The notes under the pieces were generated by a model, which saw only the letters and a list, made by a program, of their open reading frames with translations, had not been told where the DNA came from and did no database searches. DNA of 64,000 nt from Streptantibioticus ferralitis (GTDB lineage Bacteria > Actinomycetota > Actinomycetes > Streptomycetales > Streptomycetaceae): contig NZ_JARHTQ010000005.1 of the NCBI RefSeq assembly GCF_029223525.1, positions 186,001 through 250,000 of the forward strand, given 5' to 3'. The position numbers and the translations under genes are program-made. This document shows positions 1-8,615 of the stretch, piece by piece (the first letter of the stretch is position 1; each line of letters begins with the position of its first letter).

Positions 1-178
1 GGTGGTGGGGGCGCGCACATGCGCCGCCACCACCGTCATCTCCACCGCGTCACGGACGGTCGGCGGATGGTTGCGGAGCGCTGTGCGATACGGGAGGTTG
101 TTCCCCGGCGCCGTCCCAAGGAACCCTGGGACGACGGCAGTCGGAGCACACCAACACGATCACGAGGCGGTGCTGACC

Positions 179-745
179 ATGGCGGCGAAGATCCTGCTAG
201 TCACCGGTGACGCGGCGGAGTCACTGGAGGTGCTCTACCCCTACCAACGGCTTCGGGAAGAAGGCTACGACGTCAAGATCGCAGCGCCGAAGCGCAAGCA
301 GCTGCGCTTCGTCGTCCACGACTTCGAGGACGGCTTCGACACCTACACCGAGAAGCCGGGCTACACCTGGCCCGCCGATCTCGCCTTCGCCGAGGTGGAC
401 CCGGCCGACTACGCCGCCTTGGTCATCCCCGGCGGACGGGCGCCCGAGTACCTGCGCAACGATCCCGAACTCCAGCGGATCGTCCGGCACTTCTTCGGTG
501 CCGACAAGCCCGTCGCGCAAATCTGCCACGGCGCGCAGATCTCCGCCGCGGCAGGGGTGTTGAAGGGCCGCCGTACCGCCGCCTATCCCGCCATCGAGCC
601 GGAGGTCGCGGCGGTCGGGGCCCGTTACGAGGACGGCGAGGCCGTGGTGGACGGCGTTCTGGTCTCGGCCCGTGCCTGGCCCGACCACCCGGCGTGGATC
701 CGGGCCTTCATCGAGGTACTGCGCGCCAAGGCGCCGACCGTCTGA
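179..745 (+). CDS. DJ-1/PfpI family protein
   Basis: Protein of 188 residues with the class I glutamine amidotransferase-like (DJ-1/PfpI) fold. Visible are the N-terminal KILLVTGD strand followed by Glu14, the VIPGGRAPEYLR loop near residue 82, and the nucleophile elbow QICHGAQ with Cys116-His117. This family contains cysteine proteases, deglycase-like stress proteins and many members of unknown activity; the sequence does not decide which. The frame stays open upstream to the window edge, but the ATG at 179 is chosen because homology begins exactly there. There is no strong Shine-Dalgarno. It is a single cytoplasmic gene on the same strand as the MarR gene, 92 bp away. Confidence 0.85.
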   Translation: MAAKILLVTGDAAESLEVLYPYQRLREEGYDVKIAAPKRKQLRFVVHDFEDGFDTYTEKPGYTWPADLAFAEVDPADYAALVIPGGRAPEYLRNDPELQRIVRHFFGADKPVAQICHGAQISAAAGVLKGRRTAAYPAIEPEVAAVGARYEDGEAVVDGVLVSARAWPDHPAWIRAFIEVLRAKAPTV

Positions 746-837
746 CCCCTCCCCTCCCCTCCCGCCCGGCACCCGGCCTCGATGGATGATGGACCGGTGC
801 GCAGACGCGTGACGTACGGCGGGAAGGGCGTGGGCAG

Positions 838-1332
838 GTGTCGGACGACACGGGGATCGCGACGGCGGAGCAGGCGGCCAACGACGCACGGGTGCTGGCG
901 TTCGGCCGCCTGCTGGGAGCCGCCAACCGCCTGGAGTACATCCTCGGCCGCGCCATCGAGGAGGAGTGCGGCATCAGCCACCTGATGTTCGAAGTGCTGC
1001 TGATCCTGGGCCGGGCGGGCGGCGAGGGACTGCCGATGCGGAGCATCGCCCAGGAGCAGGTGCTGACCACCGGCGGGGCGACCCGCCTGGTGGACCGGAT
1101 GGAGGCGGCGGGGCTGGTGAGCCGGGAACCGGCGCGGGACGACCGGCGGATGCAACTGGTCCGGTTGACCCCGCTCGGGGAGCGGACCGCGGTGCGGGCG
1201 GCCCGGGTGCATGCGGAGAACGTTCAGCGGTACTTCCTCGACCCGCTGCCCGCGGCGCATCGCGAGCGGTTCGCCGCCGATCTGCGCACCCTCAGCCACT
1301 GCGCTCGCGACATGCTGCCCCGGCTGCGCTGA
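838..1332 (+). CDS. MarR-family transcriptional regulator
   Basis: 164 residues, the usual size of a MarR repressor. The winged-helix core is visible: a helical dimerisation segment at about residues 15-50, the recognition region around LPMRSIAQEQVLTTGGATRLVDRMEAAGLV, split here as LPMRSIAQEQVL then TTGGATRLVDRM (about 65-90), and the wing SREPARDDRRMQLVRLT. The start is the GTG at 838; no better ATG exists. Downstream, beyond an 18-bp palindrome, lies a DsbA-like gene in the same orientation. MarR proteins usually repress themselves or a neighbour and respond to small phenolic ligands or thiol stress, so control of the DsbA-like gene is the simplest inference. Confidence 0.85.
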   Translation: MSDDTGIATAEQAANDARVLAFGRLLGAANRLEYILGRAIEEECGISHLMFEVLLILGRAGGEGLPMRSIAQEQVLTTGGATRLVDRMEAAGLVSREPARDDRRMQLVRLTPLGERTAVRAARVHAENVQRYFLDPLPAAHRERFAADLRTLSHCARDMLPRLR

Positions 1333-1360
1333 GCCCCGGCGCAGGGCCCACCAGCCGGAA

Positions 1361-1378
1361 TACCTGACGAGTCAGATA
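1361..1378. promoter_or_regulatory. Candidate MarR operator palindrome
   Basis: TACCTGACGAGTCAGATA is an inverted repeat (TACCTGAC / GTCAGATA, one mismatch, 2-bp centre). It lies between the marR stop and the DsbA-like start, about 50 bp before that start. Size and symmetry fit a MarR dimer site. That MarR binds here is inferred from position only. Confidence 0.55.
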
Positions 1379-1426
1379 CTGTTCCCTCAGGTGAATCGCG
1401 TCCGCGCCATCCCTCGGAAGGTCCCT

Positions 1427-2038
1427 ATGAAGCTTGTCTACGTCTTCGACGCGTACTGCGGCTGGTCGTACGGGTTCGCCCCCGCCATGAGCGAGATCGC
1501 CCGCCGCCACCCGGCGCTGCCGGTCGAGGTCGTCTCCGGCGGCCTGTTCACCGGCGCCCGCCGGGTACCGATCCGCGAGTTCGGCTACGTACAGGACTCG
1601 AACGCCAAGATCAGCGAGCTGACCGGAGTCCGGTTCGGCGCGGCCTACCAGCGGCTGATCGCCGACGGTTCGTTCGTCATGGACTCCGGGGCGGCCGCCC
1701 GCGGTATGGCCGCACTGCGTACCGCCGCGGCGGACCGTGCCGTGCATCTGGCCGCCGCCCTGCAGGAGGCGTTCTATGTGGACGGCCTGAGCCTGTCGGA
1801 TCCGGCGACGTACCGGAAGATCGCCGAGAGCGCCGGGCTGGACGCGGACGGGGTGGTCGCCGCGCTGCGGTCGCCCGCGGCTCAGGCTGCCGCCGAGGCC
1901 GACTTCCGCCGCTCCCACGAGATCGGCGTGGACGGCTACCCCACCCTGCTCGCCGTCGACGGCGACCGGGGCGCCGTTCTGGCCCGCGGGCACGCCACCG
2001 CGGACCAGGTCGACCGACTGCTGGCCAGGATCGGCTGA
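1427..2038 (+). CDS. DsbA-family (FrnE/HCCA-isomerase-like) thioredoxin-fold protein
   Basis: 203 residues starting at ATG 1427 in KLVYVFDAYCGWSYGF; the frame is open further upstream but homology starts here, and a GGAAGGT Shine-Dalgarno lies just upstream. The thioredoxin fold with inserted helical domain is typical of the DsbA/FrnE group. The active-site position reads C11-G-W-S14, so the second cysteine of CxxC is replaced by serine, as is common in FrnE-like and isomerase-like members. This argues against a simple dithiol oxidase. There is no signal peptide, so the protein is cytosolic. The C-terminal part keeps the cis-proline region (VDGYPTLLAVDG). It is probably controlled by the adjacent MarR. 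Confidence 0.8.
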   Translation: MKLVYVFDAYCGWSYGFAPAMSEIARRHPALPVEVVSGGLFTGARRVPIREFGYVQDSNAKISELTGVRFGAAYQRLIADGSFVMDSGAAARGMAALRTAAADRAVHLAAALQEAFYVDGLSLSDPATYRKIAESAGLDADGVVAALRSPAAQAAAEADFRRSHEIGVDGYPTLLAVDGDRGAVLARGHATADQVDRLLARIG

Positions 2039-2065
2039 GTCACGTCCACGAGGCCGAGGCCCGGC

Positions 2066-2986
2066 TCAGAACACCGAGCAGCCGGTGGCGGTGGTGAAGT
2101 GGTCGAGCGCCACCGCCGCACCGACGGAGTTGCCCGCGGTGTCCAGGCCCGGACTCCAGGCGCACAGTGTGCCCACGCCAGGAATTATGGCGAGGATCGC
2201 ACCGCCCACCCCGCTCTTGCCGGGCAGGCCGACCCGGTAGGCGAAGTCGCCCGCCGCGTCGTAGGTGCCGCAGGTGAGCATCACGGCGTTGACGCGCTTG
2301 GCGTCGCTGCGGGTGAGCAGCCGGGTGCCGTCCGCCCGTAGGCCGTGCCGGGCGAGGAACCCCCCGGCCAGGGCCAGGTCACGGCAGCTGGCGCGCAGGG
2401 CGCAGTGTGCGTAGTAGTGCTCAAGGACCGTCTCGACGGGGTTTTCCAGATTGCCGAAGCTGGCGATGAAGTTGGCCAGCGCGGCGTTGCGCAGTCCGTG
2501 CTCGGACTCGGAGGCGGCGACCTCAGGGTCGGTGTCGATCAGCGGGTTGCCCGACTCGGCCCTCAGGAAGTCGCGTACGGCACCGCTCGCGTCGCCGGTC
2601 AGGCTGTGCAGGACGTCGGTGACCACGATGGCACCGGCGTTGATGAACGGATTGCGCGGTATGCCGTGCTCGGTCTCCAGCTGTATCAGCGAGTTGAACG
2701 GGTTGCCGGACGGTTCCCGGCCCACCCGCTTCCACAGGCCGACGCCGCCCTCCGGGAGGGCCAGCGCCAGGGTGAACAGCTTGGAGACGCTCTGGATGGA
2801 GAAGGGCGTGTCATGGTCGCCTACCCCGTAGAACTCACCGTCGTTCGTCGCGAGGGCCATGCCGAACGCCTGCGGGTCCACCGCGGCCAGCGCCGGAATG
2901 TAGTCGGCGACCCGGCCATGGCCGAGCACCGGCCGGGCCGCCTCCATCGCGTCGTGCAGGATCTGCTGGTAGTTCACGGGGTTCAC
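2066..2986 (-). CDS. glsA: Glutaminase A
   Basis: 306 residues, matching the usual 305-310 of bacterial serine-dependent glutaminases (glutamine to glutamate plus ammonia). The beta-lactamase-like catalytic dyad is the SxxK in FSIQSVSKLF (Ser66, Lys69). Family blocks GNPFNSLIQLE, PRNPFINAGAI, SEHGLRNAALANFIAS and PGKSGVGGAI are all present. The start is taken as GTG 2986 because the preceding codons do not look like family sequence; a GTG three codons later is the alternative. The gene is 61 bp downstream of narK on the same strand, so it could be expressed by read-through from the nitrate operon. It converges with the DsbA-like gene, 27 bp apart. Nitrogen recycling fits the neighbourhood. 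Confidence 0.9.
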   Translation of the reverse strand: MNPVNYQQILHDAMEAARPVLGHGRVADYIPALAAVDPQAFGMALATNDGEFYGVGDHDTPFSIQSVSKLFTLALALPEGGVGLWKRVGREPSGNPFNSLIQLETEHGIPRNPFINAGAIVVTDVLHSLTGDASGAVRDFLRAESGNPLIDTDPEVAASESEHGLRNAALANFIASFGNLENPVETVLEHYYAHCALRASCRDLALAGGFLARHGLRADGTRLLTRSDAKRVNAVMLTCGTYDAAGDFAYRVGLPGKSGVGGAILAIIPGVGTLCAWSPGLDTAGNSVGAAVALDHFTTATGCSVF

Positions 2987-3047
2987 CCGGCCATTGTCGC
3001 TGCCGCGTGCTCCGCCAGCGCATCCCGGGGCACCGCTCACGGTGACC

Positions 3048-4442
3048 TCACACCGAGCGCGCGCCCTCCGGCTCGGCGGCGGCGTCCCCGGCCGGGGACG
3101 CCGAGTGCCGTCGGCAGTACACCGACCATGTGACGCCCAGACACAGCGCGTAGTAGCCGAGGAAGACCAGATACGCCGTGTCGCCGTTGTGCGAGACCTG
3201 GAAGGAGTGGCGGAGGGCGATGTTGACCAGTACGCCGCCGAGCGCGCCCACCGCCCCCGCCAGACCGATCACCGCGGTGGCATGGCGACGCGCGTCGCGT
3301 TCCGCCCGGTGCGGCTCGACGCCCGCGGCCACGGCGGCCCTGGCCCGGTTCTGGAAGATCACCGGAATCATCTTGTACGTGGACCCGTTGCCCACCCCGC
3401 TGAACACGAACAGGGCGACGAAGCCGATGACGAACAGCGGCAGCGAACCCTGCCGGGAGGCCACCAGTACCGTCAGCGCCCCGAGCGCCATGGCGGCGAA
3501 GTTCCACAGCGTGATCCTGGCTCCACCCCACCGGTCGGCCAGCGCACCGCCGACCGGGCGGGCCAGCGAACCGAGCAGCGGCCCGAGGAAGGTCAGGTAC
3601 GCGACCTTCACCGGGGTGTTGAAGTCGTGCTGGAACTGCACCTGGAGCACCTGGCCGAAGGCGAACCCGAAGCCGATGAAGGAACCGAAGGTGCCGATGT
3701 AGAGCAGGGAGACCACCCAGGTGTGGGGGTTCCTGGCCACTTCGCGCATCGCGTGCCGGTCGTCGCGCTGGACGCTGATGTTGTCCATCCGCAGCGCCGC
3801 CGCCAGCGCCGCGAGGACGATCAGCGGAACGTAGACCAGGGGCAGTAGCCGGGGGTGCGCGGCGCCCGCGGTGGCCAGCACCAGCAGGCCCACCAACTGC
3901 ACCGCGGCGACACCGAGGTTGCCGCCGCCCGCGTTGATCCCGAGCGCCCGGCCCTTGAGGCGCTGCGGGTAGAAGGCGTTGATGTTCGCCATCGAGGAGG
4001 CGAAGTTGCCGCCGCCGACCCCGGCCACCGCCGCCACCGCGAGCAGCGTGCCGTAGCTGACGCCGGGACGCAGCACCAGCCCGGCGAGCACCGTCGGCAC
4101 CAGCAGGAGCAGCGCGCTGACCACGGTCCAGTTCCGGCCGCCGAAGACCGAGACCGCGAAGGTGTACGGCAGCCGAAGCACCGCGCCGACCGCCGTGGGG
4201 ACCGCGGTGAGCACGAACTTCCCCGCCGGGTCTATGCCGTACTTCGGGCCGAGGAAGAGCACCAGCACCGACCACAGGCTCCACACCGAGAAGCCGATGT
4301 GCTCGCTGAAGACGGAGTAGACGAGATTGCGGCGCGCCACCTTGGCGCCGGTCCGCGCCCAGAACGCCGGGTCCTCGGGACGCCAGTCGTCGATGGCCCG
4401 GGTCAGCCCGGCGCGCGGCGCGGATGAGGTGAGCGTGGTCAT
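3048..4442 (-). CDS. narK: Nitrate/nitrite MFS transporter NarK type
   Basis: 464 residues with about twelve hydrophobic helices. The two glycine-rich nitrate signatures of the NarK/NasA-porter family are recognisable: GVGGGNFASSMANINAFYP in the first half and FSGVGNGSTYKMIP in the second. It should import nitrate, and possibly export nitrite, across the plasma membrane. The ATG at 4442 overlaps the nirD stop (ATGA), so it is the last gene of the coupled nitrate assimilation operon. The C-terminus is hydrophilic (CRRHSASPAGDAAAEPEG). The frame is open far upstream, but only as a shadow of nirD and nirB. Confidence 0.92.
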   Translation of the reverse strand: MTTLTSSAPRAGLTRAIDDWRPEDPAFWARTGAKVARRNLVYSVFSEHIGFSVWSLWSVLVLFLGPKYGIDPAGKFVLTAVPTAVGAVLRLPYTFAVSVFGGRNWTVVSALLLLVPTVLAGLVLRPGVSYGTLLAVAAVAGVGGGNFASSMANINAFYPQRLKGRALGINAGGGNLGVAAVQLVGLLVLATAGAAHPRLLPLVYVPLIVLAALAAALRMDNISVQRDDRHAMREVARNPHTWVVSLLYIGTFGSFIGFGFAFGQVLQVQFQHDFNTPVKVAYLTFLGPLLGSLARPVGGALADRWGGARITLWNFAAMALGALTVLVASRQGSLPLFVIGFVALFVFSGVGNGSTYKMIPVIFQNRARAAVAAGVEPHRAERDARRHATAVIGLAGAVGALGGVLVNIALRHSFQVSHNGDTAYLVFLGYYALCLGVTWSVYCRRHSASPAGDAAAEPEGARSV

Positions 4443-4819
4443 GAGACCACCCGTACCGGCCAGACGCCGAGCCGCGCGGGGCTTCCGTCGGGGGTCGCGG
4501 CCTCGTCGAGGCACTCCCCGGTGCGCAGGTCGAAGGCCTGCTTGTACATCGGCGAGGCGACCACCGGCGCGGCGCCGCGGCTGCCCATGATGCCCCGGGA
4601 GATCACCGCGGAGCCGCTGAACGGATCGGTGTTGCCCACCGCGTAGAGCAGCCCGGCGCGGTCGCGGAAGAGGGCCACCTGCTCGGCGCCGAGCAGGACG
4701 GCCACCCCGCGGCCGGGAAGCAGGTCCGCGTAGCCGCACACCGGCTTCCACCGTCCGTCGTGCTCGATCTCGACAACCGCCGTCGCGACCGTCGGCCTGG
4801 TCTCGTGCAGGATCGTCAT
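4439..4819 (-). CDS. nirD: Nitrite reductase (NADH) small subunit
   Basis: 126 residues with the Rieske-like beta fold of NirD: WKPVCGYADLLPGRGVAVL, NTDPFSGSAVISRGIMG and SPMYKQAFDLRTGECL. As in other NirD proteins, the CxH...CxxH ligands of a true Rieske cluster are absent, so it is a structural partner of NirB rather than an electron carrier. The ATG at 4819 overlaps the nirB stop, and its own stop overlaps the narK start. Translational coupling on both sides fixes the start and keeps stoichiometry with NirB. Confidence 0.93.
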   Translation of the reverse strand: MTILHETRPTVATAVVEIEHDGRWKPVCGYADLLPGRGVAVLLGAEQVALFRDRAGLLYAVGNTDPFSGSAVISRGIMGSRGAAPVVASPMYKQAFDLRTGECLDEAATPDGSPARLGVWPVRVVS

Positions 4820-7383
4820 CGGGTACGTACCTCCAGTTCGGGACCGGCGACCAGCGCCGGTGCCAGGGTGCGGCCGCCCTCCGCGGGGCGGGCAGGGCGG
4901 ATCTGGTCGCGTTCGGACACGAAGCGCACGGTCGGATCGGGTACGCCGGGGGCGTTGACGAAGGACACGAACCGGCGGACTCGGTCGGGGTCGGCGAGGG
5001 TCGTGGCCCACTCGTCCTGGTATGTCCCGACATGACGGGCCATCAGCTCGTCGAGATCGTCGCAGATGCCGAGCGAGTCGTCCAAGACCACCGAGCGCAG
5101 ATGGTCAAGTCCGCCTTCCAGCCGCTCAATCCACGGTGCGGTGCGCTCCAGCCGGTCGGCGGTGCGGATGTAGAACATCAGAAAGCGGTCGATGGTGCGG
5201 ATCAGCGACTCGCGATCCAGGTCGGCCGCGAGCAGATCGGCGTGCCGGGGCGTCATGCCGCCGTTGCCGCCCACGTACAGGTTCCAGCCCTCGGCCGTGG
5301 CGATCACCCCGAAGTCCTTGCTCTGCGCCTCCGCGCACTCACGGGCGCAGCCGGAGACCGCGGCCTTCAGCTTGTGCGGGGAGCGCAACCCCCGGTACCG
5401 CAGCTCCAGTTCGATGGCGAGCGCCACCGAGTCCTGTACGCCGTAGCGGCACCAGGTCTGCCCGACGCAGGACTTCACCGTGCGCAGCGCCTTGCCGTAG
5501 GCGTGGCCGGACTCGAATCCGGCGTCCACCAAGCGCTGCCAGATCAACGGCAGTTGGTCGACGCTCGCGCCGAACATGTCGATCCGCTGACCACCGGTGA
5601 TCTTGGTGTAGAGGCCGAAGTCGCGGGCGATCCGCCCGATGGTGATCAGTCCGTCGGGAGTGATCTCGCCACCGGGGATGCGGGGTACGACCGAGTACGA
5701 GCCGTTGCGCTGCAGGTTGGCCAGGAAGTGGTCGTTGGTGTCCTGCAGTCCGGCCTGCTCACCGTCCAGTACGTAGGTGCTGCCGAGCGAGGCCAGGATC
5801 GAGGCGACAACAGGTTTGCAGAGGTCACAGCCCTCGCCGGTGCCGTGCTCGTCGAGCACCCGGGAGAAGGAGGTGATGCCCTTGGCCCGGATGATCTCGT
5901 ACAACTCGGCGCGGGTGCGGGTGAAGTGCTCGCAGATCCCGCGCGCCACCTCGACTCCGGACGCAGCGAGCTCCTCCTCGACTATGCCGGTCATCAGTTT
6001 GACGCAACTTCCGCAGCCGGTACCGGCCTTGGTGCACTTCTTCACCTCGGGCACGCTGGTGCAGCCCTGTTCGCCGACGGCCGCGCGGATGGCGGCCTTG
6101 CTGACGTTGTGGCACGAGCAGACCACCGCCTCGTCGGGGAGCGCGCCCGCTCCGGGGGCGCCGACGGAGGCGGGCAGCAGCAGCTGCTCGGGCGGGGCGG
6201 GCAGTTCGGCGCCGCTGGCGGCGAGCGGACGCAGCACGCTGTAGGCGTCGGCGTCGCCGACCAGGACTCCGCCGAGCAGCGCACCGTCGGCGCCGATGAC
6301 GAGCTTCTTGTACACCCCCGCCCTGCTGTCCGTGTAGAGCACGTCCAGCGCTCCGTGCGTCGTGCCGTGTGCGTCCCCGAAGCTGGCCACGTCCACGCCC
6401 AGCAGCTTGAGCTTGGTGGAGGTGTCGCCTCCGGTGAACGAACCAGCTCCGCCGGTGAGATCGAGGGCCGCCGCCTCCGCCATTGCGTACCCCGGGCCGA
6501 CCAGCCCGTAGACCCGCCCGTCGGCGGCCTGTGCGCACTCACCGATGGCCCAGATGTGCGGATCGCTGGTGCGGCACCGCTCGTCGACGGTGATACCGCC
6601 GCGCTCGCCCACCGACAGGCCGCAGTCCCGGGCGAGTTGGTCGCGCGGCCGCACGCCGGCTGAGAACACCACCAGGTCCGCCGCGAGTTCGGTGCCGTCG
6701 GACAGCTGCATGGTGCGCACCGCGCCGTCGTCGTCCACGTCGACGGCCTGGGTGCCGGCGCCGGTGTGCACGATGACGCCCAGTTCCTCGATCTTGCGGC
6801 GCAGGACCGCTCCACCGCCGTCGTCCACCTGGATCGCCATCAGCCGTGGAGCGAACTCGACCACATGGGTCTCCAGTTCCATGGCCCGAAGTGCGCCCGC
6901 CGCCTCCAGTCCGAGCAGTCCGCCGCCGACGACGGCGCCCACCCGGGCGGTCGCGGCGGCCTCCTTGATCCCGGCAAGGTCCTCGATGGTGCGGTACACA
7001 TGGCAGCCGCGCGCGTCATGGCCGGGAACCGGCGGTACGAACGGATAGGAGCCGGTGGCCAGCACCAGCGCGTCGTACGGCAGCAGTTGCCCGGAGCGGG
7101 TGGTGACGGTGCGGCGGTCGCGGTCCACGGCCACCGCGGGGTCGCCGAGCCGCAGGTCGATGCCGTGCTCGTCGATGAACGACGCCGGGCACAGCGACAG
7201 CTCCTCCGCCGAGGTGCCGGAGAACCACGACGTCAGATGCACCCGGTCGTAGGCGGGGCGCGGCTCCTCGGCGAGGACGGTCACCCGCCAGTCCCAGGCC
7301 GCCCCGTCCTGGGCGAGGAACGCCTCCAGGAAGCGCTGCCCGACCATGCCGTGGCCGATGAGTACCAGGTCCTTCTTCACCAT
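4816..7383 (-). CDS. nirB: Nitrite reductase (NADH) large subunit
   Basis: 855 residues, the usual NirB size; reduces nitrite to ammonium in the cytoplasm with NADH. In order: FAD/NAD-binding oxidoreductase domains (KKDLVLIGHGMVGQRFLEAF; second dinucleotide fold at GAVVGGGLLGLEAAG), a BFD-like 2Fe-2S cysteine region (VVCSCHNVSKAAI ... KCTKAGTGCGSC), a second cysteine pair (GEGCDLCKPV), then the sirohaem/4Fe-4S half with Cx5C in SCVGQTWCRYG and Cx3C in SGCARECAEAQ. The ATG at 7383 overlaps the end of the upstream FAD-reductase gene by seven bases, and its stop overlaps the nirD start. All catalytic and cluster residues I can check are present. Confidence 0.95.
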   Translation of the reverse strand: MVKKDLVLIGHGMVGQRFLEAFLAQDGAAWDWRVTVLAEEPRPAYDRVHLTSWFSGTSAEELSLCPASFIDEHGIDLRLGDPAVAVDRDRRTVTTRSGQLLPYDALVLATGSYPFVPPVPGHDARGCHVYRTIEDLAGIKEAAATARVGAVVGGGLLGLEAAGALRAMELETHVVEFAPRLMAIQVDDGGGAVLRRKIEELGVIVHTGAGTQAVDVDDDGAVRTMQLSDGTELAADLVVFSAGVRPRDQLARDCGLSVGERGGITVDERCRTSDPHIWAIGECAQAADGRVYGLVGPGYAMAEAAALDLTGGAGSFTGGDTSTKLKLLGVDVASFGDAHGTTHGALDVLYTDSRAGVYKKLVIGADGALLGGVLVGDADAYSVLRPLAASGAELPAPPEQLLLPASVGAPGAGALPDEAVVCSCHNVSKAAIRAAVGEQGCTSVPEVKKCTKAGTGCGSCVKLMTGIVEEELAASGVEVARGICEHFTRTRAELYEIIRAKGITSFSRVLDEHGTGEGCDLCKPVVASILASLGSTYVLDGEQAGLQDTNDHFLANLQRNGSYSVVPRIPGGEITPDGLITIGRIARDFGLYTKITGGQRIDMFGASVDQLPLIWQRLVDAGFESGHAYGKALRTVKSCVGQTWCRYGVQDSVALAIELELRYRGLRSPHKLKAAVSGCARECAEAQSKDFGVIATAEGWNLYVGGNGGMTPRHADLLAADLDRESLIRTIDRFLMFYIRTADRLERTAPWIERLEGGLDHLRSVVLDDSLGICDDLDELMARHVGTYQDEWATTLADPDRVRRFVSFVNAPGVPDPTVRFVSERDQIRPARPAEGGRTLAPALVAGPELEVRTR

Positions 7384-8615
7384 TGCGCGGCTCCTTGCGT
7401 GATCAGCAGGTGCAGGGGGTCAGCGGGCAGCGGGTCGTCCCGCTCGTACGCCCGGGTCAGGGCGCCGACCGTGCCCAGGTCGCCCAGGAGGATGCCGCCG
7501 ACGAGCCGGTCGCCGCGCAGCACGAGCTTCTTGTACGAGCCGCGGGTGGCGTCGGCGAGCCGGAGGACGTCGGTGCCGGGCAGGTCCTCGCCGACCTCGC
7601 CGAACGCGGCGTACTCCAGCGGCCCCGCGGTCAGCCGGGCGAGCGGCCGGGAGCCGGTGTACCGGGCGGCCGGGTCCGCCCCGGACAGCCGGGCGGCCAG
7701 CACATCGGCCTGCTCCCAGGCGGGTCCGGCCAGGCCGTGCACGGTGCCGCGGTGCTCGGCGCAGTCCCCGATCGCGTACACCCCGGGCGCGGAGGTGGCG
7801 AGGCAATCGTCGACCACCACCCCCCTGCGCACCGCCAGCCCCGCGCTGTGGGCCAGGCCGGTGCGCGGCCGGGCGCCGCAGGCGATCACCACCAGATCAG
7901 CGGCGAGCACATAGCCGTTGGCGAGTTCCACTCCGGTCACCCGCCCATCGCCGTGCAGTGCCCGGGCGCGGTTGCCGGGGTAGACATCCACCCCGAGTGC
8001 CAGCAGGCCGCGCCGCAGCGCCTGGCCTGCCTGCTCGTCGAGGTGTCGCTCTATCAGATGGGGCGCCTGGTGGACGATCTCCACGGGCAGCCCGAGCGCG
8101 GCTAGCGCGCGGGCGGCGCTCACCCCGAGCACCCCGCCCCCGATGACCACGGCGCGCCGGGCGCGTACCGCGTCCTCGGCGAGCCGGGCGCAGTCGGCGA
8201 GGGTACGGAAGGAGTGCGCCCCGGCGGTCAACTCGCCGTCCGCATAGAGGCCGCGCAGCGGCGGCAGCACCGGGTTGGCGCCGGTGGCCAGCACCAGTTC
8301 GTCGTATGCGGCGCTCTCGCCGTTCGCCAGGCGCAGGGTACGCCCGCGGACGTCGATGGCCACCACCTCGGTTCCGGTGCGCAGTCGGGCGCCGGGCTCG
8401 CCGTACGGCAGGGTGATCGCCTCCGGGTCGTACCGCCCGGTCAGCACGTCGGCCAGCAGCACCCGGTTGTAGGCGGGGCGGGCTTCGGCGCCGTAGAGCG
8501 TCAACTCGGCCTCGCCGCCCGACTCCAGGAACTGCTGGGCGAAGCGGGCCGCCGCGAGTCCCGCGCCGACCACCGCGATCCGTCGGCGCCGGGCGCCGTT
8601 CGACACCGCGCTCAT
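7377..8615 (-). CDS. FAD/NAD(P)-dependent oxidoreductase, nitrate reductase electron-transfer partner
   Basis: 412 residues of the pyridine nucleotide-disulphide oxidoreductase class II type: N-terminal FAD motif RIAVVGAGLAAARFAQQFL, second Rossmann motif AVVIGGGVLGVSAARALAAL, and the FAD-binding GVYAIGDCAEH. It resembles the first half of NirB. It lies between nasA and nirB with ATGA overlap to nasA, so it probably passes NAD(P)H electrons to NasA (NasB role); that is inference from context. It lacks the extra iron-sulphur domains found in some NasB proteins. The start at 8615 is fixed by the overlap; the frame upstream is a nasA shadow. Confidence 0.85.
   Translation of the reverse strand: MSAVSNGARRRRIAVVGAGLAAARFAQQFLESGGEAELTLYGAEARPAYNRVLLADVLTGRYDPEAITLPYGEPGARLRTGTEVVAIDVRGRTLRLANGESAAYDELVLATGANPVLPPLRGLYADGELTAGAHSFRTLADCARLAEDAVRARRAVVIGGGVLGVSAARALAALGLPVEIVHQAPHLIERHLDEQAGQALRRGLLALGVDVYPGNRARALHGDGRVTGVELANGYVLAADLVVIACGARPRTGLAHSAGLAVRRGVVVDDCLATSAPGVYAIGDCAEHRGTVHGLAGPAWEQADVLAARLSGADPAARYTGSRPLARLTAGPLEYAAFGEVGEDLPGTDVLRLADATRGSYKKLVLRGDRLVGGILLGDLGTVGALTRAYERDDPLPADPLHLLITQGAAQW

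Noticed and set aside
5032-6663. Long plus-strand frame opposite nirB
   Set aside because: Shadow frame without motifs; NirB is intact on the minus strand.
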